Origin: an uncultured Caulobacteraceae bacterium
GTDB lineage: Bacteria; Pseudomonadota; Alphaproteobacteria; Caulobacterales; Caulobacteraceae
Assembly: GCA_903923135.1 (NCBI GenBank)
Contig: CAIXWN010000122.1
Location: 1-33,701 of the forward strand
DNA: 33,701 bases
Direction: 5' to 3'
Shown here: piece by piece, positions 24,599-32,566 of the stretch
Position numbering within the stretch: position 1 is the stretch's first letter
Layout: every line of letters starts with the position of its first letter
Program-made: the position numbers and the translations under genes
Notes under the pieces: model-generated
The model's database searches: none
The model's input: the letters and a program-made list of their open reading frames with translations, nothing else
Told to the model about the DNA's origin: nothing

Positions 24599-25483
24599 TC
24601 AGAGGTCCGCCCACTGGGGCTCGTCGGCGATGAGGATCCGCTCGAGAACCCGCGGGTAGTCGCCGTAATTGCGGACCGCATAGTGCACGGCGCCGCGATT
24701 GTCCCAGAAGGCGATGGAGCCCGGCCGCCAAGTGAAGCGCACCTGGAGTTCCGGCTTCTTGTACTGCCGCAGGATGATCTCCAGGAGTTCGCGGCTCTCC
24801 GACCGGTCGAGACCGATGATCGTCGGCTTCTGGGTGAAGTTGACCCAGAGAATCCTCTGCCCTGTCTCCCGGTGGGTGCGCACGATCGGGTGGGCGACGA
24901 TGGGGTAGTCGAACCCGGCCCGGTTCAGGGCGTCACGATAGTCGTGGGTGACATGGAGGCCTTCCAGGCGGGCCTTTACGGTCTCCGACAGCCCCTCGTA
25001 GGCGGCGTTGGCGTCCACCCAGATGGTGTCGCCACCTACCGGCGGCAGGTCGACCGCCCGCAGCACCGCGCCCCAGGTGGGGACAAGCCGCCAGCTCGTA
25101 TCAGCGTGATAGCCGTCCCAGAGCTGATCCGGGTCGGCGGCCTGCAGCGCCTTTCGCTCGTCAGCCCGGGCCGCGAAGTCCGCGGCCGCGATCTGGTGGA
25201 TCGCCTTGGTGTGGTTGTGGGGCCTGCGGCTGCCAGGGTGGGCGTAGAGGGGACCGAACCGGCTGGCGAACACTTCGTGCTGATCGGCGTCCAGGTGCTG
25301 ATCGCGGAAGAACACCACTCTGTATTTCAGGATCGCCGCCTTGATGGCGTCCCGGGCGCCGTCGCTGAGGGGCTTCTGGAGATCAATGCCCAGTAGCTCG
25401 GCGCCCAACGTCGGCTGCAGCGGCCTCAGTTCAAAATAGTCGGAGGAGATCGACGCGCGATCCTTGACGGTGGTGACGCTCAC
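24599..25483 (-). CDS. TauD/TfdA-family Fe(II)/2-oxoglutarate dioxygenase
   Basis: I start at GTG 25483, not the longer open frame, because AAGAGG lies eight bases upstream and the product then aligns with the family start (FELRPLQPTLGAELLGIDLQ). Length is 294 aa, close to taurine dioxygenase and alkylsulfatase AtsK. The iron ligands are H126 and D128 (YHADTSW) and H267 (NRGAVHYA); R278, 11 residues after the distal His, is the 2-oxoglutarate-binding Arg. These enzymes hydroxylate the carbon next to a sulfonate or sulfate ester, releasing sulfite or sulfate. The neighbouring SsuA/TauA-like lipoprotein and TonB receptor fit a sulfur-scavenging role. The exact substrate is not readable; other TfdA-like substrates remain possible. 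Confidence 0.87.
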   Translation of the reverse strand: MSVTTVKDRASISSDYFELRPLQPTLGAELLGIDLQKPLSDGARDAIKAAILKYRVVFFRDQHLDADQHEVFASRFGPLYAHPGSRRPHNHTKAIHQIAAADFAARADERKALQAADPDQLWDGYHADTSWRLVPTWGAVLRAVDLPPVGGDTIWVDANAAYEGLSETVKARLEGLHVTHDYRDALNRAGFDYPIVAHPIVRTHRETGQRILWVNFTQKPTIIGLDRSESRELLEIILRQYKKPELQVRFTWRPGSIAFWDNRGAVHYAVRNYGDYPRVLERILIADEPQWADL

Positions 25484-25666
25484 GATGATGGCCTCTTGGG
25501 TCAGGCCGGACGGGTCCGTCGCGGCCAGGGGATGTCGGCGGCTCTCCCGAGCGAGTTCCACCTGTCGACACCGTACGAATTCGCCGCCGGTCCGTCGTAT
25601 TGTATTGTTTGCTCGCGGATATTCCCGGGCCCAATAAGCGGGTTGGCGTCGTCCCCGCGGGCCGGC
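25484..25666 (-). other. Intergenic region with CAATAC repeats between Fe-S and dioxygenase genes
   Basis: A 183-base gap inside an otherwise tightly packed gene cluster. It is AT-richer in the middle and contains overlapping CAATAC units on the minus strand (CAATACAATAC, 25597-25607), similar in core to the CAATACTA repeats in front of the TonB receptor gene. It could hold a second promoter for the dioxygenase-peroxiredoxin part. No clear -35/-10 pair or terminator was found. I see no gene in it. Confidence 0.35.
25492..25497 (-). promoter_or_regulatory. Ribosome-binding site fixing the dioxygenase start
   Basis: AAGAGG on the minus strand, eight bases before GTG 25483. No comparable site precedes the longer in-frame start near 25561. 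Confidence 0.6.
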
Positions 25667-26023
25667 CTAGCTTCTGGCCGACGCCGCTCGGGCCCTGGCG
25701 AAGATGGCGTCCATGCGCCAGTGCTGGTTGGCGTAGCGCGGATCGTCGGCCCATTCGTCCCATCCGGAGTCGCGGCGGTACTGTCCCAGTCGCCCCGACG
25801 CCAGCAGCGTCGCTTCGTCCGTGGGCGACGGCGCCTCGCAGTCAGGGCCGACATAGAGGGCGTCGGCGGGACAGTAGAGTTCGCACATGAAGCAGGTCTG
25901 ACAGGCGTCCTGGCGGGCGATCGCCGGCGGGCCTCCGCCCCGGGGCTCGAAGACATTGGTCGGGCAGACGATCACGCAGGCGTTGCAGCCGGTGCATCGG
26001 CTGGTCAGGATCAGGTCGATCAC
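25667..26023 (-). CDS. AprB-like ferredoxin with two [4Fe-4S] motifs
   Basis: Start is GTG 26023, overlapping the flavoprotein stop by four bases and preceded by AGGAGA seven bases upstream; a longer open frame upstream is a shadow. The product is 118 aa. Two cluster motifs are plain: C10-x2-C13-x2-C16-x3-C20-P and C41-x2-C44-x2-C47-x3-C51-P. A C-terminal tail of about 65 residues (LGQYRRDSGWDEWADDPRYA) follows, unlike simple bacterial ferredoxins and similar in layout to the beta subunit of adenylylsulfate reductase. It should pass electrons to or from the flavoprotein encoded just upstream. The pair is typical of fumarate-reductase/AprAB-like modules of uncertain substrate. Confidence 0.88.
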   Translation of the reverse strand: MIDLILTSRCTGCNACVIVCPTNVFEPRGGGPPAIARQDACQTCFMCELYCPADALYVGPDCEAPSPTDEATLLASGRLGQYRRDSGWDEWADDPRYANQHWRMDAIFARARAASARS

Positions 26024-27645
26024 GGCAGGATCTCCTCGCGGCCGACGGTCCGTTCCGGCAGGACGAGAATCCGGTCTACGCCGCGCAGCCTCAGCCGACG
26101 CGCCAGACGGGGATCGCTGGCGGGCGCGTCCGTGCGCTGGTGCATGCCGCGCGACTCGTTTCGCGCCAGGGCGGACGTGCAGCACCAGCGCGCCGCGGCC
26201 GCCATGGCGGCGGCCTCGCGTGATCGCAGTCGATCCGCCGCGCCATCCCCGAGGTGGTCTCTCGACGCCTTCCAGGCCTCTTCCAGCGTCTCCAGTGACC
26301 GGGCCAGTCGGGGTCCGCTGCGGAAGACGGTCTTGTCGTAAGGCAACATTTCCGCCTTCACCGCACCCTCGATCTCACCAGGGGCGACAGCACCGGCCCG
26401 CCGGGCCGGTCGAAGGCCCACCCGGCCGAGTCCCTCGCCCCGGGACATGCGCCGCGCCGTCGGCCGACGGGCGAAACGCGCCGCCGCCTCGCCGGCCCAG
26501 GCGCCCGTCGACAGGGCCCAGGCCGAATTCTGCGCCCCGCCGCCCGAATTCGCTCCGGCCACCGGCTCACGGGAGGCCGTGTCCCCGGCCGCGTACAGGC
26601 CTGGCACGCCCACGCCACCGTCGTCGTCGGCGAGCCGAAGACCACCCACCCCCCGCACGGTCCCCTCGCCCGTGAGGGTAATCTCGAACCGGTCCCGGTA
26701 GGGATCGACGCCCATCCGGTCGAAGGGCAGCATGAAGTTCGGCTGCACCTGGGGCATGACCGCCCGGATGTCCTGCGGCGTGTCCTCCAGGCTGCACAGC
26801 ACCGGTCCCCGCAGCAGGGCGGCGGCCAGGGCGCGGGTGACGTCCGGACCGGGCGCGATCTCGAGACGCCGGCCGTCGGCGTCGAAATAGCGGGCGAAGC
26901 CGTAGGACATCGACCGCGTCATCGTCGTTCGGGCGGGGGCCACTGTGTAGTAGCTGGAAAACTCCATGCCGGAGAGTTCGGCGCCGGCCTCCGCGCCCAT
27001 GAGCAGGCCGTCCCCGGTGTTGTTGTGGGCGCCGAGCAGCCGCGACCTGAACGCGCAGCCGCCGGTGGCCAGCACGACCCCTCCGGCCCGGACAAGCCAG
27101 TCGCCGCCCGCCTGACGGCGCAGCCCCTTGGCGCCGACGACCGCGCCGTCGGGATCGGCGACAAGTTCGAGGGCGGGGTGGTGGTCCAGGATCCGCACGC
27201 CCAGATCGCTGGCCAGCCGTCGCAGGGCGCGAAGATATTCCGGGCCCCGCAGTCCCCGGAACTGGGTCACGCCCGCTTCGTTGGTCGGAAAGTCGTAATA
27301 GGGCGCCAGCGTGGGAAGCGTTCGCCATGTCAGGTCGATGATGCGTTCCATCCAGCGTGGGTCACCCAGGCCGAGGGCGCGGGCGTTGCGCTGGGCGATG
27401 GCCTGCGACCGCGCGCCGGCCGGGTCGGGCGGGACCCACCAGTGGCCGGGCCCGGCCGTGGCGGTCACGCCGCTGGCGCCGAAATAGCCCTTCTCCACGA
27501 GGATCACGCTGGCGCCGGCGCGGGCGGCGGCGATCGCCGCCCAGCCCCCGGCAAGGCCGCCGCCGATCACCAGGACGTCGGCCGCCAGGGTGACGCCGTC
27601 CGCGCCGCGGGCGGCCGTGTCGGGCGATGTCAGGCGAACGACCAC
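26020..27645 (-). CDS. FAD-dependent fumarate-reductase/AprA-like flavoprotein
   Basis: I start at GTG 27645, 13 bases after the stop of the upstream lipoprotein gene; the open frame continues upstream as a shadow inside that gene. Length is 541 aa. The dinucleotide-binding motif DVLVIGGGLAGGWAAIAAAR lies near residues 22-41, followed by E51-K-G. Further landmarks are GGVVLATGGCAF (about 190) and the C-terminal FAD motif VPGLYAAGDTASREPVAGAN, then SGGGAQNSAW. This is the succinate dehydrogenase/fumarate reductase/adenylylsulfate reductase flavoprotein superfamily. Together with the double [4Fe-4S] partner overlapping its stop, it most resembles AprA-type subunits. True APS reductase is unlikely without ATP sulfurylase and Qmo-type genes. 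The electron acceptor or donor substrate is unknown but probably sulfur-linked, given the neighbours. Confidence 0.85.
   Translation of the reverse strand: MVVRLTSPDTAARGADGVTLAADVLVIGGGLAGGWAAIAAARAGASVILVEKGYFGASGVTATAGPGHWWVPPDPAGARSQAIAQRNARALGLGDPRWMERIIDLTWRTLPTLAPYYDFPTNEAGVTQFRGLRGPEYLRALRRLASDLGVRILDHHPALELVADPDGAVVGAKGLRRQAGGDWLVRAGGVVLATGGCAFRSRLLGAHNNTGDGLLMGAEAGAELSGMEFSSYYTVAPARTTMTRSMSYGFARYFDADGRRLEIAPGPDVTRALAAALLRGPVLCSLEDTPQDIRAVMPQVQPNFMLPFDRMGVDPYRDRFEITLTGEGTVRGVGGLRLADDDGGVGVPGLYAAGDTASREPVAGANSGGGAQNSAWALSTGAWAGEAAARFARRPTARRMSRGEGLGRVGLRPARRAGAVAPGEIEGAVKAEMLPYDKTVFRSGPRLARSLETLEEAWKASRDHLGDGAADRLRSREAAAMAAAARWCCTSALARNESRGMHQRTDAPASDPRLARRLRLRGVDRILVLPERTVGREEILP
26031..26036 (-). 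promoter_or_regulatory. Ribosome-binding site fixing the ferredoxin start
   Basis: AGGAGA on the minus strand, seven bases before GTG 26023 and lying within the end of the flavoprotein gene. It supports the short ferredoxin start. Confidence 0.65.
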
Positions 27646-27658
27646 GGTCCCGCGCCGC

Positions 27659-28618
27659 TCAGGGTTTGACGGCGTCGTTGAACGAGGTGTCGAACGCGCG
27701 GTCGATGTCGGGCGCCTTGGCCACCACGCCGGCCCTGACGAAATGGTCGAGGGTCTCGCGCTCCTCGGCGACCACCGAGGCGTCGATGGGCACGGCGGTC
27801 CCGCGGGCCTGCGAAACCGTATAGAGGGCGACATCCGACGGCAGGCCGGTCTCCTTGGCGAGAACGGCGGCGTACTCGGATTTGTGCTGTTCTTCCCAGC
27901 GCCCGGCTTTCGCCAGACGGGAGAGGAAATCCTGCAGGACCGCGCGCTTTGTGCTGATCGCGGCATCCGTGGCCGCCTCGAAGCCGATCCCGGTGAGCAG
28001 GCCCCGGCCGTCGGCGAGTATGCGGGTGTGATCGTGCAACTGGGCCAGCCCCACATAGGAGCCCCAGGTCACCCACGCGTCGACGGACCCGCTGTCGAAG
28101 GCCGCCTTGGCGTCGCCGGGGCTGAGGAACACAAGCTGCACGTCCTTGGGCGTCAGGCCCGCCCGCTCAAGAACCCGCAGCAGCAGAAAATGCCCGATCG
28201 AGCCGCGCCCGGTCGCGACGCGTCGGCCCTTGAGGTCGGCCGGCGTGCGGATCGGCGAGCCCGCCTTGACGAGCAGGGCCGTCGGGGCCCCGCCGCTCGA
28301 GGCGCGGGTGGCCAGCACGGCCTTGATCTTCGACCCGGCGGCATAGGCGAAGACGAATGGGGCGTCGCCGACCGCTCCGGCGTCCACCGCGCCCGCGCCC
28401 AGCGCCTCAAGCAGGGTCTGCGCCGAGGGGAACTCGCTCCATTCCACCCGGTAGGGCGCCCCGTCCAGCACATGGGAGGCCAGGATCAGCGACTTTGTGC
28501 CGCCCTTCTGGCTGGCGATCTTCAGGACCACTGACGTCTGGTCGGGGGTCTTGCCCTGGCAGGCGGCGAGGCTCAACGCGAGCAGCAGGGACACAGCGAG
28601 GATCGTGGGGCGGCGCAT
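27659..28618 (-). CDS. ABC-type substrate-binding lipoprotein (SsuA/TauA-like)
   Basis: A 319-aa periplasmic binding protein. It has a lipoprotein signal (LLLALSLAAC, lipobox L17-A-A-C20), so it is probably lipid-anchored. The mature part has the NMT1/SsuA pattern: IASQKGGTKSLILASHVL, EWSEFPSAQTLLEALGAGAV, then DAGAVGDAPFVFAYAAGS, PADLKGRRVATGRGSIGHF and GSVDAWVTWGSYV. Such proteins bind aliphatic sulfonates, taurine, sulfate esters or related small anions. No permease or ATPase gene follows. Instead the flavoprotein gene starts 13 bases downstream, and the TonB receptor gene ends 10 bases upstream. It therefore must use a transporter encoded elsewhere or work differently. Confidence 0.87.
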   Translation of the reverse strand: MRRPTILAVSLLLALSLAACQGKTPDQTSVVLKIASQKGGTKSLILASHVLDGAPYRVEWSEFPSAQTLLEALGAGAVDAGAVGDAPFVFAYAAGSKIKAVLATRASSGGAPTALLVKAGSPIRTPADLKGRRVATGRGSIGHFLLLRVLERAGLTPKDVQLVFLSPGDAKAAFDSGSVDAWVTWGSYVGLAQLHDHTRILADGRGLLTGIGFEAATDAAISTKRAVLQDFLSRLAKAGRWEEQHKSEYAAVLAKETGLPSDVALYTVSQARGTAVPIDASVVAEERETLDHFVRAGVVAKAPDIDRAFDTSFNDAVKP

Positions 28619-28628
28619 GGATGGGGCC

Positions 28629-31214
28629 TCAGAGCTTCTGGGTCAGGCGGGCGTAGTAATAGCCGCCGGTAATGCCAAAGGGCGACAGGTTGCCGTAGAG
28701 GCCCGCGCCCGTCTGGGCGTTGACCACCCCGATGCGGTCCGGATGCACGTCGAACAGGTTCTCCGCCCCGAGCGTCAGTTCCGTCCCCGCGCCGAATCGG
28801 CGGGTGATCTCCAGCGCCGCGATCCATTTGGCCCCGTAGGTGCGGTCCAGGGTCCGGTCGGCTGCTGAATTGACCTCGGTCCAGGGTCCGTAGCGGGTTT
28901 CGCGCAGGTTGGCTCGCCACGGCCCGAAAGACCAGTTCGCCGCGAGGATGATCTTGTCGCGCGGCGTGCCGACGGTGAGGTTCGCCTGTTTCTGACGGTC
29001 GTAGAGCGTCAGGCCGAATGAGGCGATCTGGCCGGGCGTCGCCTCGATGCTGTTGATGCGGGTCTCGTTGTAGGTGTAGGCGGCGCTGAGGTCGGCGTGA
29101 CCGAATGCGCCCAGGCTGACCGGATAGTCCGCCACCGCGTCGATGCCGCGGGTGGTGGTGGACACCGCATTGGTGAAGTACTGGGCGACGAAGCCGAAAG
29201 GGAACTGGGTCAACAGGGGACTGAGACCCGGCGAACTGGCCAGATTGGCGCCCGAAAGGTTCAGATTGCTGGTGGCGACGATCCGGTGGGCGATGTCGAT
29301 CTGATAGGCGTCAACCGTCAGTTGCAGGCGGGCCACCGGTTCGGCGGTGAATCCCACGCTGTAGTTTGTCGACTGCTCCGGACGAAGGGTGGTCGCGCCC
29401 AGGGCCTGGGCCGCCGCCGACTGTACGGGGAGGAACTTCGTCGGACGGGTGACGAACTGGCCAGGAACGCAGGCGGCGCCCTGGAGGATGCCGCTCGCCG
29501 GGCAGACCAGTCCGGTGATCGTCGCGCTGCCGAAGACGTCCTGCGCGAGTGAGGGCGCCCGGAAGCCGTTGGATACCGTCGCCCGGATGGCGTAGCCGGG
29601 CAGGAACTCCCACCGGGTGGACACCTTGCCGCTGGCGGTGTCGCCGGCGCCGCCGGTGTAGTGCTCGACACGTCCGGCCAGACCCAGATACCACGCCCTC
29701 AGCGGTTCGGTTCCCAGGTCGACATAGGCCGCGAAGTTGTGCCGCGTGGCCGACCCGGCGTCGGCGGGGGCGGTGCCGGCGTAGGAGGCCAGCCCCAGCG
29801 CCGGAACCTGGCCCGCGTAGTGTCCGGTGGGAATGACGTAGGTCCCGATCGCGTAGGATGCCGGGTCGCCGGCCTCGACCTGGTAGTCCTCGAACCGGTG
29901 CTCCAGGCCGAAGGCGACGGTGAGCGGCTTCGCCAGGCCGACATGGAAATCGCGCGACAGGTCAAGGTCGGTGGTGACCTGATCGAAGATCTGGGTGCTC
30001 AGGTGAAAGTTCGTCGGGCTGGTGGGGCCGAGAGACGCATTGAGGGTGTTCTCGCCTTTCAGGTAGGCGAAGTCCTGTCCGAAGGTCGAGCTGAAGTCGG
30101 CGTCCCAACCGAACAGTCGACCTTTCGCCCCGACGGCGACCTGGAAGTCGGGCTCGAAGATCCGCCGCAGGGCGTTGAAACCGTTGGGATAGATCTGGGG
30201 CAGGGAGTCGCTGTTGTTGGGCAGGAAACTGCCGGTGTTCTTGCGCGAGTCGCGGTAGCTGACCGTGCCGAAGGAATAGAGGGTGACGCCGCCGCGGATC
30301 GGCAGTTCGGCGTTGTAGGCGGCGCTGTAGATCGCCTCTTCTCCCGGGCCGTAGGAATGGCCGTAGAAATACCGGTCCGCGGTCAGGTCGCGGGGGTCGG
30401 CGCCCAGCGGCGCACTGGTGGGGAACCCGAAGATCGTGCTGGTGGTCGGGCCAGCCCGGCTGGCGGCGTCATTGTGCTTGGCGTCGAACGCGACGTGCAG
30501 GAATCCGTCGCCAGGCAGGGTGAAGCCGTAGTCCAGGGCCTCGTGAACGGTCAGCCCGTCGCCCTTGTAGAATTCGCCAGCCGATGTGTCCGACGTTCCG
30601 CCATGCGACCCGCGCTTGAGGATGATGTTGATCACCCCGGCGATCGCATCGGAGCCGTACTGCGCGGCCGCGCCGTCGCGCAGCACCTCGATGTGGTCGA
30701 TTTCGCCGACCGGTATCAGGTCGAGATCGACCGGGACGCCGCCGTTACCCACCGCCGCCAGATTGTTGATCAGCGACGTGGTGTGCCGGCGCTTGCCGTT
30801 CACCAGGAACAGCGCCTGGTCACCATTCAGGCCCCGGAGCGTGAAGGCCCGCACGGTCCAGGATGTGCCACCGCCATTGATGCCGGGCAGGTTGAACGAG
30901 GGGACCAGCGTGTTGAGCACCTCCTTGAGGCCGACCTTGCCGGTCTGCTGCAACTGCGGGCCGCCGATGACATCGATGGGCGCGGGACTGGTGATCACCG
31001 TGCGTCCGCCGCCGCCGCGAACACCCGTCACGACGATCGTGTCGATCGTCGTGGAGTCCGCGACCGCCGCACTGTCGCTTGCCGCGGCGGCGTCCGCCGC
31101 AAGCGCCTGTCCCGTCAACCCCAGGCTGGCGGCCGCCATCAGGCCGCCCGCGCAGACCCGCGCGCCAGATCTCAGTCCGGCAGTATGTCGAGATGTGTTT
31201 CCGGACCTGGACAT
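28629..31214 (-). CDS. TonB-dependent outer-membrane receptor
   Basis: An 861-aa receptor. It has a twin hydrophobic signal region ending near ALAA (about residue 40), a TonB-box-like DTIVVTG at 58-64, and a plug domain with VIGGPQLQQTGKVGLKEVLN, TLRGLNGDQALFLVNGKRRH, then IDHIEVLRDGAAAQYGSDAI and AGVINIILKRG. The long beta-barrel follows and ends in a short final strand (GGYYYARLTQKL). It imports a substrate across the outer membrane using TonB/ExbBD energy. By its linkage to an SsuA-like lipoprotein and a TauD-type oxygenase, the ligand may be a sulfonate or sulfate ester, as proposed for SftP-type receptors; this is inference. It is probably the first gene of the leftward cluster, with its promoter in 31215-31333. 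Confidence 0.92.
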   Translation of the reverse strand: MSRSGNTSRHTAGLRSGARVCAGGLMAAASLGLTGQALAADAAAASDSAAVADSTTIDTIVVTGVRGGGGRTVITSPAPIDVIGGPQLQQTGKVGLKEVLNTLVPSFNLPGINGGGTSWTVRAFTLRGLNGDQALFLVNGKRRHTTSLINNLAAVGNGGVPVDLDLIPVGEIDHIEVLRDGAAAQYGSDAIAGVINIILKRGSHGGTSDTSAGEFYKGDGLTVHEALDYGFTLPGDGFLHVAFDAKHNDAASRAGPTTSTIFGFPTSAPLGADPRDLTADRYFYGHSYGPGEEAIYSAAYNAELPIRGGVTLYSFGTVSYRDSRKNTGSFLPNNSDSLPQIYPNGFNALRRIFEPDFQVAVGAKGRLFGWDADFSSTFGQDFAYLKGENTLNASLGPTSPTNFHLSTQIFDQVTTDLDLSRDFHVGLAKPLTVAFGLEHRFEDYQVEAGDPASYAIGTYVIPTGHYAGQVPALGLASYAGTAPADAGSATRHNFAAYVDLGTEPLRAWYLGLAGRVEHYTGGAGDTASGKVSTRWEFLPGYAIRATVSNGFRAPSLAQDVFGSATITGLVCPASGILQGAACVPGQFVTRPTKFLPVQSAAAQALGATTLRPEQSTNYSVGFTAEPVARLQLTVDAYQIDIAHRIVATSNLNLSGANLASSPGLSPLLTQFPFGFVAQYFTNAVSTTTRGIDAVADYPVSLGAFGHADLSAAYTYNETRINSIEATPGQIASFGLTLYDRQKQANLTVGTPRDKIILAANWSFGPWRANLRETRYGPWTEVNSAADRTLDRTYGAKWIAALEITRRFGAGTELTLGAENLFDVHPDRIGVVNAQTGAGLYGNLSPFGITGGYYYARLTQKL

Positions 31215-31301
31215 GGCTCTCCTCCGGCGACCGGGATGTCGTCGCCGCTGGGGGAGGAAAGCCAGTCACGGGCGTCCGGTGCCAGGGAGTTTTTCTTCGT
31301 T

Positions 31302-31330
31302 CAATACTAGAAAAATCTATAACAATACTA
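31302..31330. repeat. Two direct CAATACTA repeats in the divergent promoter region
   Basis: CAATACTA occurs at 31302-31309 and again at 31323-31330, exactly 21 bases apart (two helical turns), in the only markedly AT-rich stretch of the neighbourhood. It lies between the divergent TonB-receptor and VOC genes. The spacing suggests binding of a dimeric or tandem regulator to one face of the DNA. No regulator identity can be given. Confidence 0.4.
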
Positions 31331-31333
31331 ATA

Positions 31334-31756
31334 ATGAGCGACATGAGCGATGATGATATGACTGTGGGCGCAGCCACTCTGAGGGTGGCCCGCCCGACCG
31401 ACAATCTTGACGCCGTGATTGCCTTCTATCGCGACGGCCTTGGGCTGACGCTCCTCTACCGCTTTGATGGCCATGACGGGTTCGACGGCGCGATGCTGGG
31501 CCTGCCGGGCGCGCCCTGGCACCTGGAGTTCACGCGGGCTCACGGTCACGACGCCGGCCGGGCGCCCACCCTGGACAATCTTCTGGTGCTGTATATGCCG
31601 GCGCGGTCGGCCTGGGACGCGGCGGTCGGGCGCATGCGACAGGCCGGTCATCAACCGGTGGCCAGTTTCAACCCCTACTGGGACCGCCAAGGCCTGACCT
31701 TCGAGGATCCCGACGGCTACCGCGTCGTCCTTCAGAATTCGGTCTGGCCGCGCTGA
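31334..31756 (+). CDS. VOC-family (glyoxalase/bleomycin-resistance fold) protein
   Basis: A 140-aa protein, starting at ATG 31334 (MSDMSDDDMTVG); a second ATG at 31343 is equally possible, since neither has a clear ribosome-binding site. It shows the VOC fold: TLRVARPTDNLDAVIAFYRD, then GLGLTLLYRF, and in the second half DNLLVLYMPARSAWDAAVGR, FNPYWDRQGLTFEDPDGYRV, then VLQNSVWP. DPDGYRVVLQ is the typical end of the family. A candidate metal set is H56 (WHLEF) with a Glu in the last strand, but the substrate is unknown. It is divergent from the TonB receptor gene and close to the paired CAATACTA repeats, so the two may share regulation. Confidence 0.8.
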   Translation: MSDMSDDDMTVGAATLRVARPTDNLDAVIAFYRDGLGLTLLYRFDGHDGFDGAMLGLPGAPWHLEFTRAHGHDAGRAPTLDNLLVLYMPARSAWDAAVGRMRQAGHQPVASFNPYWDRQGLTFEDPDGYRVVLQNSVWPR

Positions 31757-31768
31757 GCCGCCTTGAGC

Positions 31769-32479
31769 TCAGTTCAGGATGTTCACCGCCCGCGCCGCCA
31801 CCAGCCCCACGGTGAGCAGGGAGACGAAGGCCTCCAGGGCCATCAGCATCTTGCTGCGCACGCTCAGCGGCATGGTGTCCGTCGGTGAAAACGCCGTGGC
31901 GTTGGTGAACGACACATAGAAATAGTCGAGGAAGCCCGGCGTCCAGGCGGGGTCGTCGTCGCCGCCGCCGATCATCTGGGGAAACAGGAAGTCGGGCTTG
32001 GCTCCGGGGTTCAAGCCCCGGGTCGCGGGCCCGTCGCGGTCGATGTTCCAGAACCACAGGGTGAAGATCACCACATTGGTGAACCAGATGTTGAGGGCGT
32101 CGACGAGAAGGGACTGGCCGCTGGGTCCCTTTCCGCCGCTGAGCAGGGCGCGGGTGACAGCGACGAGCGCCTCGAAGTTGATCCCCATCACGACAATGGT
32201 CAGCAGCAGCGCCAGGCCGCGGATCATCTGCCGGTGACGGCGGATGGTGGCCCAATGGTGATCATCCGTGGCGACGCGGACCTTCTGCTGCGTCCAGGCG
32301 GTGGCCATCGACAAGGGGATCAGCAGGGTCATCTCGACGGCGGGCGCGACCCAGCGGGGTCCGAAGGTCAGGTTGCCGTTCAGGAACAGCAGTTGCAGGC
32401 CGGCGATCAGCACGATCGCGCCCCGGGCGAGCCAGAAGTCCAGGGCGTGAGTCTGCAGGGTGAGATGGTGCGCGCGCAT
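31769..32479 (-). CDS. Multi-pass inner-membrane protein, ion-channel-like C-terminal half
   Basis: A 236-aa protein with about five hydrophobic segments: roughly 16-36, 44-62, 86-108, 128-146 and 211-233. Between the last two is a soluble loop and the segment FYVSFTNATAFSPTDTMP (187-204), placed like the pore loop and filter of two-TM potassium channels but lacking a TVGYG filter. I recall similar uncharacterised membrane proteins (DUF1345-like) with the same FSPTD segment. Transport or sensing is possible; no substrate can be stated. It converges with the VOC gene, the stops being 13 bases apart. Confidence 0.75.
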   Translation of the reverse strand: MRAHHLTLQTHALDFWLARGAIVLIAGLQLLFLNGNLTFGPRWVAPAVEMTLLIPLSMATAWTQQKVRVATDDHHWATIRRHRQMIRGLALLLTIVVMGINFEALVAVTRALLSGGKGPSGQSLLVDALNIWFTNVVIFTLWFWNIDRDGPATRGLNPGAKPDFLFPQMIGGGDDDPAWTPGFLDYFYVSFTNATAFSPTDTMPLSVRSKMLMALEAFVSLLTVGLVAARAVNILN

Positions 32480-32550
32480 GACCGCAGTGGTAGGCGCCCC
32501 CGCCGGCGAAGGAAACCCTCCGCTTGCCGTCCGAGAGCGCGACGTCGACG

Positions 32551-32566
32551 CTGACCCCGGGGTCAG
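32551..32566. repeat. 16-bp perfect palindrome at the end of the PEP-CTERM gene
   Basis: CTGACCCCGGGGTCAG is a perfect palindrome covering the stop codon of the PEP-CTERM gene, about 70 bases before the membrane-protein start on the same strand. It may act as a factor-dependent terminator stem or an operator. No T-run follows on the minus strand. Confidence 0.35.

Noticed and set aside
25484-25561. Longer N-terminus for the TauD-family protein
   Set aside because: The extra 26 residues lack family similarity, and the good ribosome-binding site precedes GTG 25483.
29661-31310. 549-codon plus-strand ORF opposite the TonB receptor gene
   Set aside because: Antisense shadow; the receptor plug and barrel are clear on the minus strand.
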